From Leptospiraceae bacterium (GTDB lineage: Bacteria > Spirochaetota > Leptospiria > Leptospirales > Leptospiraceae), in NCBI GenBank assembly GCA_027485405.1, contig JAIXRB010000082.1:19178-83177 (forward strand): DNA of 64,000 nucleotides, in the 5' to 3' direction. Both the position numbers and the translations under genes were made by a program. Below, in pieces: positions 1 through 8,985 of the stretch (position 1 is the stretch's first letter; every line of letters starts with the position of its first letter). The notes beneath the pieces are model-generated. The model did no database searches. It had not been told where the DNA came from and worked only from the letters and a program-made list of their open reading frames with translations.

Positions 1-1
1 T

Positions 2-2086
2 ATTCAATATAAAAAGTGGGAAACGCTTTATTATTTTTCGTACGATTTGTTTCTTTCTTTCTTATACTTAATAACAGCGGTTTACTTATTTTTTGCGACT
101 AGAGATACCTTAATTCTATTCTTTTTTCTCAATTTGAGTCTTCTGGTTTTTGCCAATACATTTCTTTTGGCTTTCAATTCCATGATTTCCCTTTATTATT
201 TCTCCATTTATGCCGCCGCTTTTCAATTCTATCACTTAATCTATAGATTGCGAGGAAATGAGATTCAGTCAAAGTGGCTTCTTCCGCAATTCTTAATTGC
301 CGTTGTTGTTGGGATCGTCGCGAACCAAAAAGGTCAGGATTTGTATTTGCTTGAAAGACTAGCCGCTTTTGGTTATGTTCTAACTATCCTGTTTGGGATG
401 ATCAGCGTCTTTTTAAATCTTTGGGACGTTATTTCGAGCAAGACAACAGGAGAAGCTCTACTTAAGAAAAGTAGCTTGATTCTATCAATTATAATTTACT
501 TATCTCTTCCCATTTGCATTGTATTGTTCAATGGAAATCCAATTTTTGGAATGCCTCGGTACGTTTTCTTCTATGTAAACATAGCATTTCTTTTTTGTTT
601 TTTTTATGGAACTTACAGATATTCGCTGGCAACTTCTTTTATAATTTTTACCCCCACTTTAGTAAACTTTTTCTTAGTATCTTTTTGGTCGCTTTTTTAC
701 GTTGCGTTGAACATTCTTTCGGATTTTCTCCTACCTGAAAGCTATATAAGTGAAGCATGGTTTTCAAACATCTTATTTCTTTTCCTTTTTGCCATTTACT
801 TAATCCCATCAAAATTGCAAATTAAACAGTGGATAGACTATTGGTTTTTTGAAAAAAATGTGCATTTGCGAGATGCCATAGAATCAATCACTGCTTTGCT
901 TTCAGCTCCAATATCAATGCGAAAAACCATTTTAGCCATGAATCGCATCATCTCTCAAACTTTGAATATAGAGAATGTTACTTTTCTGATACCAGGCGAA
1001 CAGTTTCCTACCAGTGACCTAAGGAATATTAATTTCATTAGAATTGATGCCAATTCTGAGATCTGGGGTTATTTTAAAAATCAATTGAGAGTAACAGTTT
1101 CCTCTCATTTAGAGTATGGACTGGGCTTACGAGAGAGTCTTTACAAATTTCTAACAGATTTAGGTGTTCAACTGGCATTTCCATTAAAGAATTTCAACAC
1201 CGATAAACCGGAAGTGAGAGCAATGATTCTTTTTGGAGAAAAGCGAAACAAAAGGTATTTTACAATTGGTGAATTAAAGTTTATCAATGAAACGACTAGA
1301 ATCTGTTCAATGGTTCTTGAAAACTATATCTTATTAGAAGATGAGATCCAAAAAAGAAAAATCCTTCGAGATATCCAAACAGCATCCATAGTAGACAACA
1401 CATTGCGGATTATTCCACCAAGCGAGATCAAAGGAATCGAATATTCCTACATCGTGCGTCCTGCGGTTGGAATTTCTGGCGATTATTTAGACATCATACC
1501 TCAATCCTCAGATTCCGTTGTAATCATTTTAGGTGATGTAGCCGGGCACGGTTTGGGTACGGGCTTTCTCGTAAGTGCCATCAAGGGATTGGTAAGAGAG
1601 AACTTAAAAGCGGGCTCAGGCTTAGAACAGATATTCAAAGAGATCAATGCCTTCTTCCAAGCTCGGTACAAAGGAAATGAGTTTATGACTTTACTAGGTG
1701 GGAATCTAGACGCCAAAGCAAAGACATTCAATTATGTAAATGCAGGTCATTTGTCACTTTTGGAATTAAAGCCTAGCGGTGAATTGGTTTCCCATTCAAA
1801 GACTCAACGGGTTCTTGGAATTTTAGATACCAATTACCAAATCCAAGAACTAGAACTTTCTTTCGGGACTCGGTTGTTCCTTTATTCAGATGGAATCACT
1901 GAAACTTTTGGAGTAAATGGGGAAGCTTTCGGGGAAGAAAGCTTGAATGACTTTATTTTAGAAACAAAAGACAAGCACTTGAAAGACATCCCTCTCATGC
2001 TCGAAGAAAGGTTAAACATCTTCCGAGGTTCCAATGAGCCGACCGATGACATTACTTTTATCGCTCTCTCTTTTGCCATGGAGTAG
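2..2086 (+). CDS. Membrane SpoIIE/PP2C serine phosphatase, 5'-truncated by window edge
   Basis: The reading frame is open to the first base of the window. A TTG at 47 could start it, but codons 2-46 encode a plausible hydrophilic lead-in, so I treat the gene as cut at its 5' end. Counting from 47, residues 1-255 hold about seven to eight membrane segments, 280-425 look like a GAF-type sensor, and 465-677 form a SpoIIE-type PP2C domain with its acidic motifs: SGDYLD (about 477), GDVAGHG (496), NAGH (565), SDG (614) and DD (667). Family knowledge says such enzymes dephosphorylate STAS anti-sigma antagonists. The input signal is unknown. Function class is confident; the true start is not visible. 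Confidence 0.88.
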   Translation: MQYKKWETLYYFSYDLFLSFLYLITAVYLFFATRDTLILFFFLNLSLLVFANTFLLAFNSMISLYYFSIYAAAFQFYHLIYRLRGNEIQSKWLLPQFLIAVVVGIVANQKGQDLYLLERLAAFGYVLTILFGMISVFLNLWDVISSKTTGEALLKKSSLILSIIIYLSLPICIVLFNGNPIFGMPRYVFFYVNIAFLFCFFYGTYRYSLATSFIIFTPTLVNFFLVSFWSLFYVALNILSDFLLPESYISEAWFSNILFLFLFAIYLIPSKLQIKQWIDYWFFEKNVHLRDAIESITALLSAPISMRKTILAMNRIISQTLNIENVTFLIPGEQFPTSDLRNINFIRIDANSEIWGYFKNQLRVTVSSHLEYGLGLRESLYKFLTDLGVQLAFPLKNFNTDKPEVRAMILFGEKRNKRYFTIGELKFINETTRICSMVLENYILLEDEIQKRKILRDIQTASIVDNTLRIIPPSEIKGIEYSYIVRPAVGISGDYLDIIPQSSDSVVIILGDVAGHGLGTGFLVSAIKGLVRENLKAGSGLEQIFKEINAFFQARYKGNEFMTLLGGNLDAKAKTFNYVNAGHLSLLELKPSGELVSHSKTQRVLGILDTNYQIQELELSFGTRLFLYSDGITETFGVNGEAFGEESLNDFILETKDKHLKDIPLMLEERLNIFRGSNEPTDDITFIALSFAME

Positions 2087-2103
2087 CCGATACTTTAAAC
2101 GGC

Positions 2104-2940
2104 ATGTCCCTTCGAGCTTTAAATTTTGTTTTTTTCTTCTCTTTTTTGCTCAGTCTCATCGCCTTTTGGGATCACCAAATTACAAACTATCTCAAAGAGT
2201 TTGTGGTGTTGATTCACGAAATCTGCCATGCGACAGCCGCTCTGTTCACAGGGGGGGTCGTCAAAGGCATTTCTCTCCACGGCAACGAAGGAGGAGAAAC
2301 AATAGCAACACCTTCTTCCTTTCGGGGCTCTTTCATTTTAGTCGTTTCGGCGGGTTATATAGGTTCCTCTTTGGTTGGAGGACTTCTTCTCCGTTTCGGA
2401 TTTCAGAGACGACATACTAAGCAAACCATGATCCTCTTTGGTCTATTATTGATTTCTATAAGCGTTCTGTATTCACAGCTAGGTGATTTGGCATACTTCA
2501 CTGGAATTTTATGGGGTGTGGGCATTTTACTCTTAGGAATGATAGGCGAACGAATATCAACGATTAGCTTAGTATTCCTTGGAACTAGTATTTCCCTATA
2601 TTCTCTCTATGATCTTTCTGATTTTGCAGAACGAATTACAGAAACAGACGCAGGCATTTTGGCATTCTGGATGGCTGGGCTGACACCAGAAGACTTAGAA
2701 AGCTCCAATCCTCCTTTTTATGTCATTTTTCTTGGCTATCTGATCGCGAGTCTCTGGTCCATTCTAAGCATCTCCATCATTCTATTCTTTCTCAAAGCTT
2801 CTCTGTTCCATCCTGAGGAATTGGATTTGCCTCTTGAAGAGGACTTGGACATAAGAGAAGAGGAATTCCCATTTGATCCGGAACTGGATGAGCCCTTGCC
2901 TCCCACTTCCCTGCCATCCCGAGAAAGAACTTTCTATTGA
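2104..2940 (+). CDS. M50B-like membrane protein with HExxH
   Basis: A 278-residue multipass membrane protein. HEICH at residues 38-42 lies in the first half of a hydrophobic stretch, as in the M50B-like peptidase family related to site-2 proteases. The C-terminal 40 residues are strongly acidic (Glu/Asp/Pro-rich) and cytoplasmic by inference. The gene starts 17 bases after the phosphatase stop and has no clear Shine-Dalgarno site, so it may be translated by coupling. Many M50B-like proteins lack the second zinc-ligand motif. I cannot point to a clear NxxPG/LDG motif here, so protease activity is uncertain. Confidence 0.75.
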   Translation: MSLRALNFVFFFSFLLSLIAFWDHQITNYLKEFVVLIHEICHATAALFTGGVVKGISLHGNEGGETIATPSSFRGSFILVVSAGYIGSSLVGGLLLRFGFQRRHTKQTMILFGLLLISISVLYSQLGDLAYFTGILWGVGILLLGMIGERISTISLVFLGTSISLYSLYDLSDFAERITETDAGILAFWMAGLTPEDLESSNPPFYVIFLGYLIASLWSILSISIILFFLKASLFHPEELDLPLEEDLDIREEEFPFDPELDEPLPPTSLPSRERTFY

Positions 2941-2989
2941 TCTAAAATTCATTTGCACTATTTCCTAAAGCGAAGAAATTCGAAAGGAA

Positions 2990-3928
2990 ATGGCTAAACG
3001 AATTCTTATTACTGGCGGAGCTGGTTTCATTGGCTCCCATTTGTGTGACTCTTTACTTAAAACCGGAAACTCTGTTATTTGTTTGGATAACTTCCACACT
3101 GGTCGAAAGGAGAATCTGTTACCTTTTCTTTCTCATCCAAAATTTGAACTTATCCGCCATGACATCACTGACCCAATCAAGCTAGAAGTAGACCAGATTT
3201 ACAATATGGCCTGTCCAGCAAGCCCGGTTCACTACCAAGAAAATCCTATCAAAACTATCAAAACAAATGTTTTAGGTATGATGAATATGTTAGGTCTAGC
3301 CAAACGTGTTGGTGCTCGAATTTTGCAGGCTTCTACTTCAGAAGTTTATGGCAATCCACTGGAACATCCCCAAACAGAATCATACTGGGGAAATGTAAAC
3401 ACCATTGGAATCCGAAGCTGTTATGATGAAGGTAAGCGCGTTGCCGAAACGCTCTGCTTTGATTACCATCGTGAACATAAAGTGGACATTCGAGTCATTC
3501 GAATCTTTAACACATATGGTCCACGCATGATTCCAGACGATGGCAGAGTGGTGAGTAACTTTATTGTCCAAGCAATCAAAGGAGAAGATATCACGATCTA
3601 TGGGGATGGAAGTCAGACACGTTCCTTTTGTTATGTTGACGATTTAGTAAACGGTATCATCAAAATGATGGAAACTGAAAATTTCATTGGACCTGTAAAC
3701 CTGGGAAACGAAGGCGAATTTACGGTTAAAGAGCTAGCTGAACTGGTTGTCAAAGAAGTCGGTTCCAAATCAAAGATTGTCTATAAGCCTTTACCACAAG
3801 ATGATCCAACTCGAAGAAAACCAAATCTTGCTTTGGCAAAGGAAAAACTTGGCTATTCAACTACAGTTCCTTTGATTGATGGCGTTCGCCGAACAATTGA
3901 CTACTTTAAAAAGAGTTTAGCTCAATGA
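2990..3928 (+). CDS. uxs: UDP-glucuronate decarboxylase (UDP-xylose synthase)
   Basis: A 312-residue extended short-chain dehydrogenase. It has the NAD-binding GGAGFIG at 9-15, the catalytic YDEGK at 145-149, and the FNTYGPRM and [13 protein letters not shown] segments typical of the UXS branch. It should convert UDP-glucuronate to UDP-xylose with bound NAD, supplying a pentose for LPS or exopolysaccharide. The length matches bacterial UXS. Its stop overlaps the next start as ATGA, so it is co-transcribed with pntAA. Other NDP-sugar epimerases are possible but less likely given the UXS-specific segments. Confidence 0.88.
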   Translation: MAKRILITGGAGFIGSHLCDSLLKTGNSVICLDNFHTGRKENLLPFLSHPKFELIRHDITDPIKLEVDQIYNMACPASPVHYQENPIKTIKTNVLGMMNMLGLAKRVGARILQASTSEVYGNPLEHPQTESYWGNVNTIGIRSCYDEGKRVAETLCFDYHREHKVDIRVIRIFNTYGPRMIPDDGRVVSNFIVQAIKGEDITIYGDGSQTRSFCYVDDLVNGIIKMMETENFIGPVNLGNEGEFTVKELAELVVKEVGSKSKIVYKPLPQDDPTRRKPNLALAKEKLGYSTTVPLIDGVRRTIDYFKKSLAQ

Positions 3929-5049
3929 AATTAGGTGTCATAGCTGAACCAGAATTTGAAAACCGAATCAGCATCACTCCTGATGTCATAGATGCATTGA
4001 TAAAACTCGGTTTCGAAGTCTCCATGGAGCGTGGTGCGGGAACTAGAGCTTCGTTCTCGGACAAGGATTTTGAACAAGTTGGGGCTAAAGTCAACGGTAG
4101 AGATCAGATTTTTCAAGAATCACAAGTCCTCGTTTCCATCCATGCCCCAGACACAACAAGCTTCTCCAAAATCAATGCCAAGCACATATTAGTTGGAACT
4201 TTTCAGCCTCTGAATCGGCCAAAAGAAACTTTGGCTCTAGCTGAAACAAAAGCAAAACTCTTCTCCATGGATACCATTCCGCGTATCACACGAGCTCAAT
4301 CTATGGATGTTCTGAGCTCTCAAGCCACTGTCTCCGGCTACAAAGCTGTGTTACTTGCCGCTAGCCATTACGGAAGATTTTTTCCCATGCTAACAACTGC
4401 GGCTGGAACGATCACTCCTGCTAGAGTTTTGATATTAGGTGCCGGGGTTGCGGGACTCCAAGCCATTGCAACTGCTAGAAGATTGGGGGCTGTTGTGGAT
4501 GTTTTTGATACAAGGCCCGAAGTCAAAGAACAATGCATGTCCTTAGGGGCAAAGTTTGTTGAGGTGGAGGGTGCCGTAGCGGCTACCAAAACGGGAGGCT
4601 ATGCGGTTGACCAGTCGGAAGACTATAAAACCCGCCAAAAAGAGGCAATCGCTAAGTTTGTCGAAAAGGCAGACATTGTGATCTCGACGGCTTTGATTCC
4701 TGGGAAAAAAGCACCTGTCCTTATTACAAAAGATATGGTTGATTCTATGCGATTAGGATCAGTGATTGTTGATCTTGCTTCCGCTTCGGGCGGAAACTGC
4801 GAAGTTTCCAAAAACAACGAAACAATTCTTTACAATGGTATAACCATTATAGGAAATTCAAATCTCCCCAGCACTCAACCTATCGATGCAAGTCGAATGT
4901 ACGCCAAAAATGTTTTCAATTTTTTTTTTTTTTTTTTTAACAAAGAAAAACAATTTGTTATCAATCGCGAAGACGAAATTATTGAAAACTGTTTGATTGC
5001 TGAAGACGGAAGCATTCGTCACAAGGCGACTCTTGCTCTTTTGAGCTAA
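3925..5049 (+). CDS. pntAA: NAD(P) transhydrogenase subunit alpha part 1
   Basis: A 374-residue protein of the alanine dehydrogenase/PntA superfamily, about the usual length for PntAA. The [12 protein letters not shown] segment (about 130), the Rossmann motif [10 protein letters not shown] (about 170) and the [18 protein letters not shown] and GGNCE segments match PntA better than alanine dehydrogenase. It forms the soluble NAD(H)-binding dI part of the proton-pumping transhydrogenase. It overlaps uxs by ATGA and converges on the acyltransferase gene with overlapping stops. Six TTT codons in a row encode Phe 333-338 within a 19-T run. The usual partners pntAB and pntB do not follow. Confidence 0.87.
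   Translation: MKLGVIAEPEFENRISITPDVIDALIKLGFEVSMERGAGTRASFSDKDFEQVGAKVNGRDQIFQESQVLVSIHAPDTTSFSKINAKHILVGTFQPLNRPKETLALAETKAKLFSMDTIPRITRAQSMDVLSSQATVSGYKAVLLAASHYGRFFPMLTTAAGTITPARVLILGAGVAGLQAIATARRLGAVVDVFDTRPEVKEQCMSLGAKFVEVEGAVAATKTGGYAVDQSEDYKTRQKEAIAKFVEKADIVISTALIPGKKAPVLITKDMVDSMRLGSVIVDLASASGGNCEVSKNNETILYNGITIIGNSNLPSTQPIDASRMYAKNVFNFFFFFFNKEKQFVINREDEIIENCLIAEDGSIRHKATLALLS
4920..4938 (+). repeat. Homopolymer T19 inside pntAA
   Basis: Nineteen consecutive T at 4920-4938, in frame as six TTT codons. It is the longest single-base run I see in the window. A change of one base would shift the frame and remove the last 36 residues. It is either a slippage-prone site or a sequencing or assembly error. 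Confidence 0.95.
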
Positions 5050-5966
5050 GGGCTGTTTTGTTCTTTAGTTGGCTGAGTTCTCCATCTTCGATGCACCCAA
5101 AAGTACTGCTCAGGAAAAAGTTTAATCTCTTCTTGTAAAGTCTGGGTCCAATGCTTGGTATAGTGCAGTAGTATTTCGTCTCGATTGGAAAACTTCTTCT
5201 TATCTACAAAGCCTAGATCTTTTACTCGAACAATTATCTTTCCATCCTTGCCAGCTAAGACTGAATAATACAGCATTTTTGATCCTGTCATCATCGCCAT
5301 AAGCACAGGCCCGGTGAACGTTGAGGCTGGACGATTCAAAAAAGGCACAAAGATCCCAGCTTTTCCTGCGTTTTGATCTGAGCCAAATCCAATCCAGTAT
5401 CCTTGTTTTAAAAGTCGAATTGCTTTTGCTGAGTCTTCTACTGCAACTAACACAATTCCATTCTTTGTTCGCATGTTGTAAAGTAATCGATCGACAAAAG
5501 GATTTCTTACCTTTTTATACAAACCTGCCCCTTTCATGCGAATACCCAGGAATTGAACTAGAATTTCCCATGTCCCCAAATGACCTGAAATCAAAACTAC
5601 ACCTACCTTTTCTTGTTTAGTGTTGTTCTCGATCAAAAGACTTTCAGAGTCATAATCCAAATATTTATCAAGCCATTCCTGAGTCATTCTGGGAGCCCAA
5701 AGTGTATGAGCGAGCAAGACACCTAAATGATCAAAATGCTTTTTAACTAAGTCCTGCAGTTCAGCTTCGCTTTTTTCAGGAAAGGCAAACCGCATATTAT
5801 CAGCGGCAATTTTTCTGTGCTTTTTAGCAATTGGAAATAAAAAACGAGTGATCCAAACTCCGTACGACAAACAAGAAAGATATGGTAAAAACTTAAAAGG
5901 TAAGTAAAAAAGATAAACAAAAATAAAAACGATAAAGAATTGAATCATTCGAATTAATTTCATCAT
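5046..5966 (-). CDS. Lysophospholipid/lipid A acyltransferase (LpxL/HtrB family)
   Basis: A 306-residue protein with an N-terminal membrane helix (about 7-30) and the HLGTWE motif at 129-134. This is the HX4E acyltransferase signature of the LpxL/LpxM family. It should add a secondary acyl chain to lipid A at the inner membrane. The later segments GSDQNAG and [14 protein letters not shown] also fit the family. The gene lies 9 bases downstream of the PAP2 gene in a minus-strand run and ends tail to tail over the pntAA stop. Which lipid A acyl position it serves cannot be told from sequence. Confidence 0.85.
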   Translation of the reverse strand: MMKLIRMIQFFIVFIFVYLFYLPFKFLPYLSCLSYGVWITRFLFPIAKKHRKIAADNMRFAFPEKSEAELQDLVKKHFDHLGVLLAHTLWAPRMTQEWLDKYLDYDSESLLIENNTKQEKVGVVLISGHLGTWEILVQFLGIRMKGAGLYKKVRNPFVDRLLYNMRTKNGIVLVAVEDSAKAIRLLKQGYWIGFGSDQNAGKAGIFVPFLNRPASTFTGPVLMAMMTGSKMLYYSVLAGKDGKIIVRVKDLGFVDKKKFSNRDEILLHYTKHWTQTLQEEIKLFPEQYFWVHRRWRTQPTKEQNSP

Positions 5967-5975
5967 TTAACTCCT

Positions 5976-6512
5976 TTAGTAAAATCCCTTTAAAGCGGAA
6001 TAAGACCAAAAACCTATTCCTCCCCATAGAATTCCGACTATCCACCCTCCTAAAACATCACTTACAAAATGGTGTAATGTAAGAAGTCTTCCAATACCCG
6101 CAAGCAAAGATAAAACAAAAATCCAAGGAGAACACTTGAAAATAAAAACGAGTAAAAATAAGACTACCATAGAGTTAGCGCTATGCGCTGAAGGGAAACT
6201 ATGTTTCATATCAGGATTTGCGTCTTGTTTCCCCATAACCTGAACAAGTGGTCTTTTGCGAGAAAAGAATTTCTTTAAGGCCAAGACTGATCGATCTGTA
6301 GAGTAAGCAAATACCATTAGAAAGATAATTATAAAATAGGGAGATTCTAAGCCCTCTCTATTCCAAAAAATAATGATTATAGATGGAATTAAAATTGCAC
6401 CTAAAATCTCCCCACGATTTATCTTGGATAATACTCGGCTGAGATTCTGACTGTGAAGATTGTTTCTTATCCAGTTTGAGATTGCTAAATCCCAGTTTTT
6501 CCAAGACTTCAC
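5976..6512 (-). CDS. PAP2-family membrane phosphatase
   Basis: A type 2 phosphatidic acid phosphatase with the three-part active site: KKFFSRKRP, PSAHS, and RLLTLHHFVSD (Arg-x5-His-x3-Asp). Several membrane helices flank these motifs. An upstream TTG at 6548 is possible, but a GTG at 6512 overlaps the hisS stop as GTGA, the usual coupled arrangement, so I prefer that start (178 residues). Substrates could be undecaprenyl pyrophosphate or the lipid A or PG phosphates; the neighbouring acyltransferase favours an envelope lipid. The substrate assignment is inference. Confidence 0.83.
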   Translation of the reverse strand: MKSWKNWDLAISNWIRNNLHSQNLSRVLSKINRGEILGAILIPSIIIIFWNREGLESPYFIIIFLMVFAYSTDRSVLALKKFFSRKRPLVQVMGKQDANPDMKHSFPSAHSANSMVVLFLLVFIFKCSPWIFVLSLLAGIGRLLTLHHFVSDVLGGWIVGILWGGIGFWSYSALKGFY

Positions 6513-7846
6513 AGCTTCTTTGCTTTTTCCAATAATTGATTTCTCCAAATGGATAGCTGATTTTGCAATTCTGACTCCTCAAGTTCAATTTGTTCTCGAG
6601 TTTCCATATTTTTTAGAATTAGTTTTCCTTTTTCTAATTCCTCTTGCCCAAGTAAAATTACAAATGGATAGCCTTTCTTTTCCGCGTATGATAATTGTTT
6701 ATTCATTTTTTGGGAAGAAAGACCTTGGTCTACATTCCAACCATTGCTTCTTAAAGTCTTTGATATCTTATTCATCAAGGAATAGGATTTTTCTTCTAAG
6801 AATGGAATGAAAACGACTATATCCTGGTTACCGAGATTTAATAGTCCATGCGTTTCTAAAAAATCTTTAAGGGTTACATCACCCAGACCAAAACCAGTCC
6901 CTGTTAATTCCTCTTTGGAAAACAGTCCGATTAAATTGTCGTATCTTCCGCCACCATAGAGAGATCTTTTGTTTTTAGGATTGGTATCAAAGATTTCGAA
7001 AATGAACCCCGTATAGTAGTCAAAGCCTCGCACTATTGACGGATCAAAAATGATCATATCAGCCAATCCTAGGATTTGCAATTCATCAAACAGAGATTTT
7101 ATTTCTATTTTAATTTCTTCGGATAAGCAAGTTGTACTATCAATAGACAAAAGATTTAGTTGGAGAAACTGATCTATCTTGGTTTTAGCATCTTGAACTG
7201 ATGGTATGGTCTTTTCGACTAGACTATTGTATTCATCTACAGTAATTTTGTTTCTTTTGTCTAGGATTTTCGAAACTTCTTGTGATTGCTTAGCATCTAA
7301 TCCCAGTTCCTTTTGAAAAAAAGAATCCAATAGCTTTCTGTGAGAGATTTTTACTTGAAATGAATTTCGAGGAGCTCCAAAGGCAAATAAGATATCACAA
7401 CATATTTGTAATATTTCTAATTCTGCACGAAATGAGTTGATTCCAAAGAGATCGACGTTCAATTGCCAATGTTCCCGCAATCGACCATGCCCTGGTTGTT
7501 CATATCTCCACAAATTAGGAATCGAAAACCATCGAATTGGTCTGGGCAATTCTCTTAATCTTCCCGCCACCATTCGTGCCACGGTTGGTGTCATTTCTGG
7601 GCGAATGGCAACTTCTCGATTTCCTTTATCTACAAAATTATATATCTGTTTGCCTACAATTTCCTCGCCCGTCTTTGCCTTATACAAATCAAGAGATTCG
7701 ATCATGGGTCCATCGTATTCTTCGTATCCATAGGAAGAGACTACCCTCTTCATGGTTGAAAAAAGATAGTTGCGAATGCGCATATCTTCAGGATAAAAGT
7801 CTCGAGTACCTTTATAATTCTCAGTTGTTAGCTTTTGATCTTTCAA
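6509..7846 (-). CDS. hisS: Histidine--tRNA ligase
   Basis: A 445-residue class II aminoacyl-tRNA synthetase. It shows GTRDFYPEDM near the N-terminus, the RPEMTP segment, motif 2 around RYEQPGHGRLREHWQ, the histidine-specific GFDYYTG, and a C-terminal anticodon-binding domain. It charges tRNA-His with histidine in the cytoplasm. The start is TTG, with AGGA eight bases upstream at the expected spacing. It is followed in operon by the PAP2 gene through a GTGA overlap. Confidence 0.95.
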   Translation of the reverse strand: MKDQKLTTENYKGTRDFYPEDMRIRNYLFSTMKRVVSSYGYEEYDGPMIESLDLYKAKTGEEIVGKQIYNFVDKGNREVAIRPEMTPTVARMVAGRLRELPRPIRWFSIPNLWRYEQPGHGRLREHWQLNVDLFGINSFRAELEILQICCDILFAFGAPRNSFQVKISHRKLLDSFFQKELGLDAKQSQEVSKILDKRNKITVDEYNSLVEKTIPSVQDAKTKIDQFLQLNLLSIDSTTCLSEEIKIEIKSLFDELQILGLADMIIFDPSIVRGFDYYTGFIFEIFDTNPKNKRSLYGGGRYDNLIGLFSKEELTGTGFGLGDVTLKDFLETHGLLNLGNQDIVVFIPFLEEKSYSLMNKISKTLRSNGWNVDQGLSSQKMNKQLSYAEKKGYPFVILLGQEELEKGKLILKNMETREQIELEESELQNQLSIWRNQLLEKAKKL

Positions 7847-7858
7847 GAAAAATCCTAG

Positions 7859-8983
7859 TTATTTTATAAACTTCAAAAGACTGTCGTACACTTCTTTTCC
7901 TCGACTGTCGCCACTGATTCCAACAATTTCTAAACCAGCTATATGGAAATCATTAATTCTTTGCAAATACCTGAGCTCCAGAGCCATTCGAATAGGTGCT
8001 TGCATTTTGAAATTAACATCTATAGTCATGGATGGCTTGATTTGGAGTGCCTTTGCGATTTCAGCATTCTTGATTTCAAGGGCCATTCCGTTTCGAGACA
8101 AATTGATCACATTCTGTTTAATATCGATAGTATGAGTGTTGGAGTCCAAAATTCTTCGCTGAAACTCTTTTTCCACCTTAGAATAAAGATCATATACTTC
8201 ATCTGTAATGGGTGTTCTATCAGAGGTGATCATTAAAAGAGCAAAGAATAGAGGCTCTTTCAATTTAATGTAAATCGGAAAATAAAGATACGAGCCTATT
8301 TTTTTGATTTTGTACTCAGCCATCTTGTCTTCCAAAAGGAAATCTTCCTCAAAGGAAGTTTTTGGATTAAAGACATCAAAGCCTTTAGCAGAATCCATGG
8401 TTTGAGTATTTTTTATAAAGATAGGTTTTTTCATTTGTTTAATGAGGTCTATCTCTTCGCCAACTGGCATATTTGAAGTAAAGAAAATCTTTGAATGAGA
8501 ATGCTCTTTCAGTAACGTTTTATGAATATCAGACAGAATTACTTGTGAGCTAACGCCACTCAGCTTAGCAAAATCTATATCTGTTTTTGCAATTAAAAAA
8601 TTGGAACTTTGAACGCTTCCATAGACTCTCGTGTTTCGTTCTTCTTTTCGTATAGCTGTTGATTTGTGTGCTCCAACTAACTTACCAAGAATCATATTGT
8701 CTTTTTGATTTACTAAATCATAAGTAGCTTCTACATAATTCTCCCCAACCGAATAGACTTGAAACTTTGGAGTTGGAAATTCAGGAACAGTGTCCATTTC
8801 GAAAATATGAGTTCCATCTGCCCTTGGCCCTTTGAATCGCAGTTTGATTGGCATATCGTAACCTTTTAAGTAGACACCCACAGTTGGGCTCATCTCCCGA
8901 AGTATGTCCGAAACAATGTCGCGAGATTCTATTTTCTCAAAGGGACGATCAGTTTGATAAATTTGAATTAAGTAGTGTGCCAT
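7859..8983 (-). CDS. PilZ-like / DUF1577-type leptospiral protein
   Basis: A 374-residue soluble protein. The C-terminal third (about 285-370) resembles a PilZ domain, with NLSRNGMALEI standing where PilZ has DxSxxG, and GLEIVG near the end. The usual N-terminal RxxxR is not obvious (RRILDSN lies near 280), so c-di-GMP binding is uncertain. The overall layout recalls the leptospiral DUF1577 family. It lies 12 bases upstream of hisS and 2 bases after the OmpA-like gene, so it is probably in the same transcript. The role is unknown; signalling through c-di-GMP is an inference. Confidence 0.65.
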   Translation of the reverse strand: MAHYLIQIYQTDRPFEKIESRDIVSDILREMSPTVGVYLKGYDMPIKLRFKGPRADGTHIFEMDTVPEFPTPKFQVYSVGENYVEATYDLVNQKDNMILGKLVGAHKSTAIRKEERNTRVYGSVQSSNFLIAKTDIDFAKLSGVSSQVILSDIHKTLLKEHSHSKIFFTSNMPVGEEIDLIKQMKKPIFIKNTQTMDSAKGFDVFNPKTSFEEDFLLEDKMAEYKIKKIGSYLYFPIYIKLKEPLFFALLMITSDRTPITDEVYDLYSKVEKEFQRRILDSNTHTIDIKQNVINLSRNGMALEIKNAEIAKALQIKPSMTIDVNFKMQAPIRMALELRYLQRINDFHIAGLEIVGISGDSRGKEVYDSLLKFIK

Positions 8984-8985
8984 TT

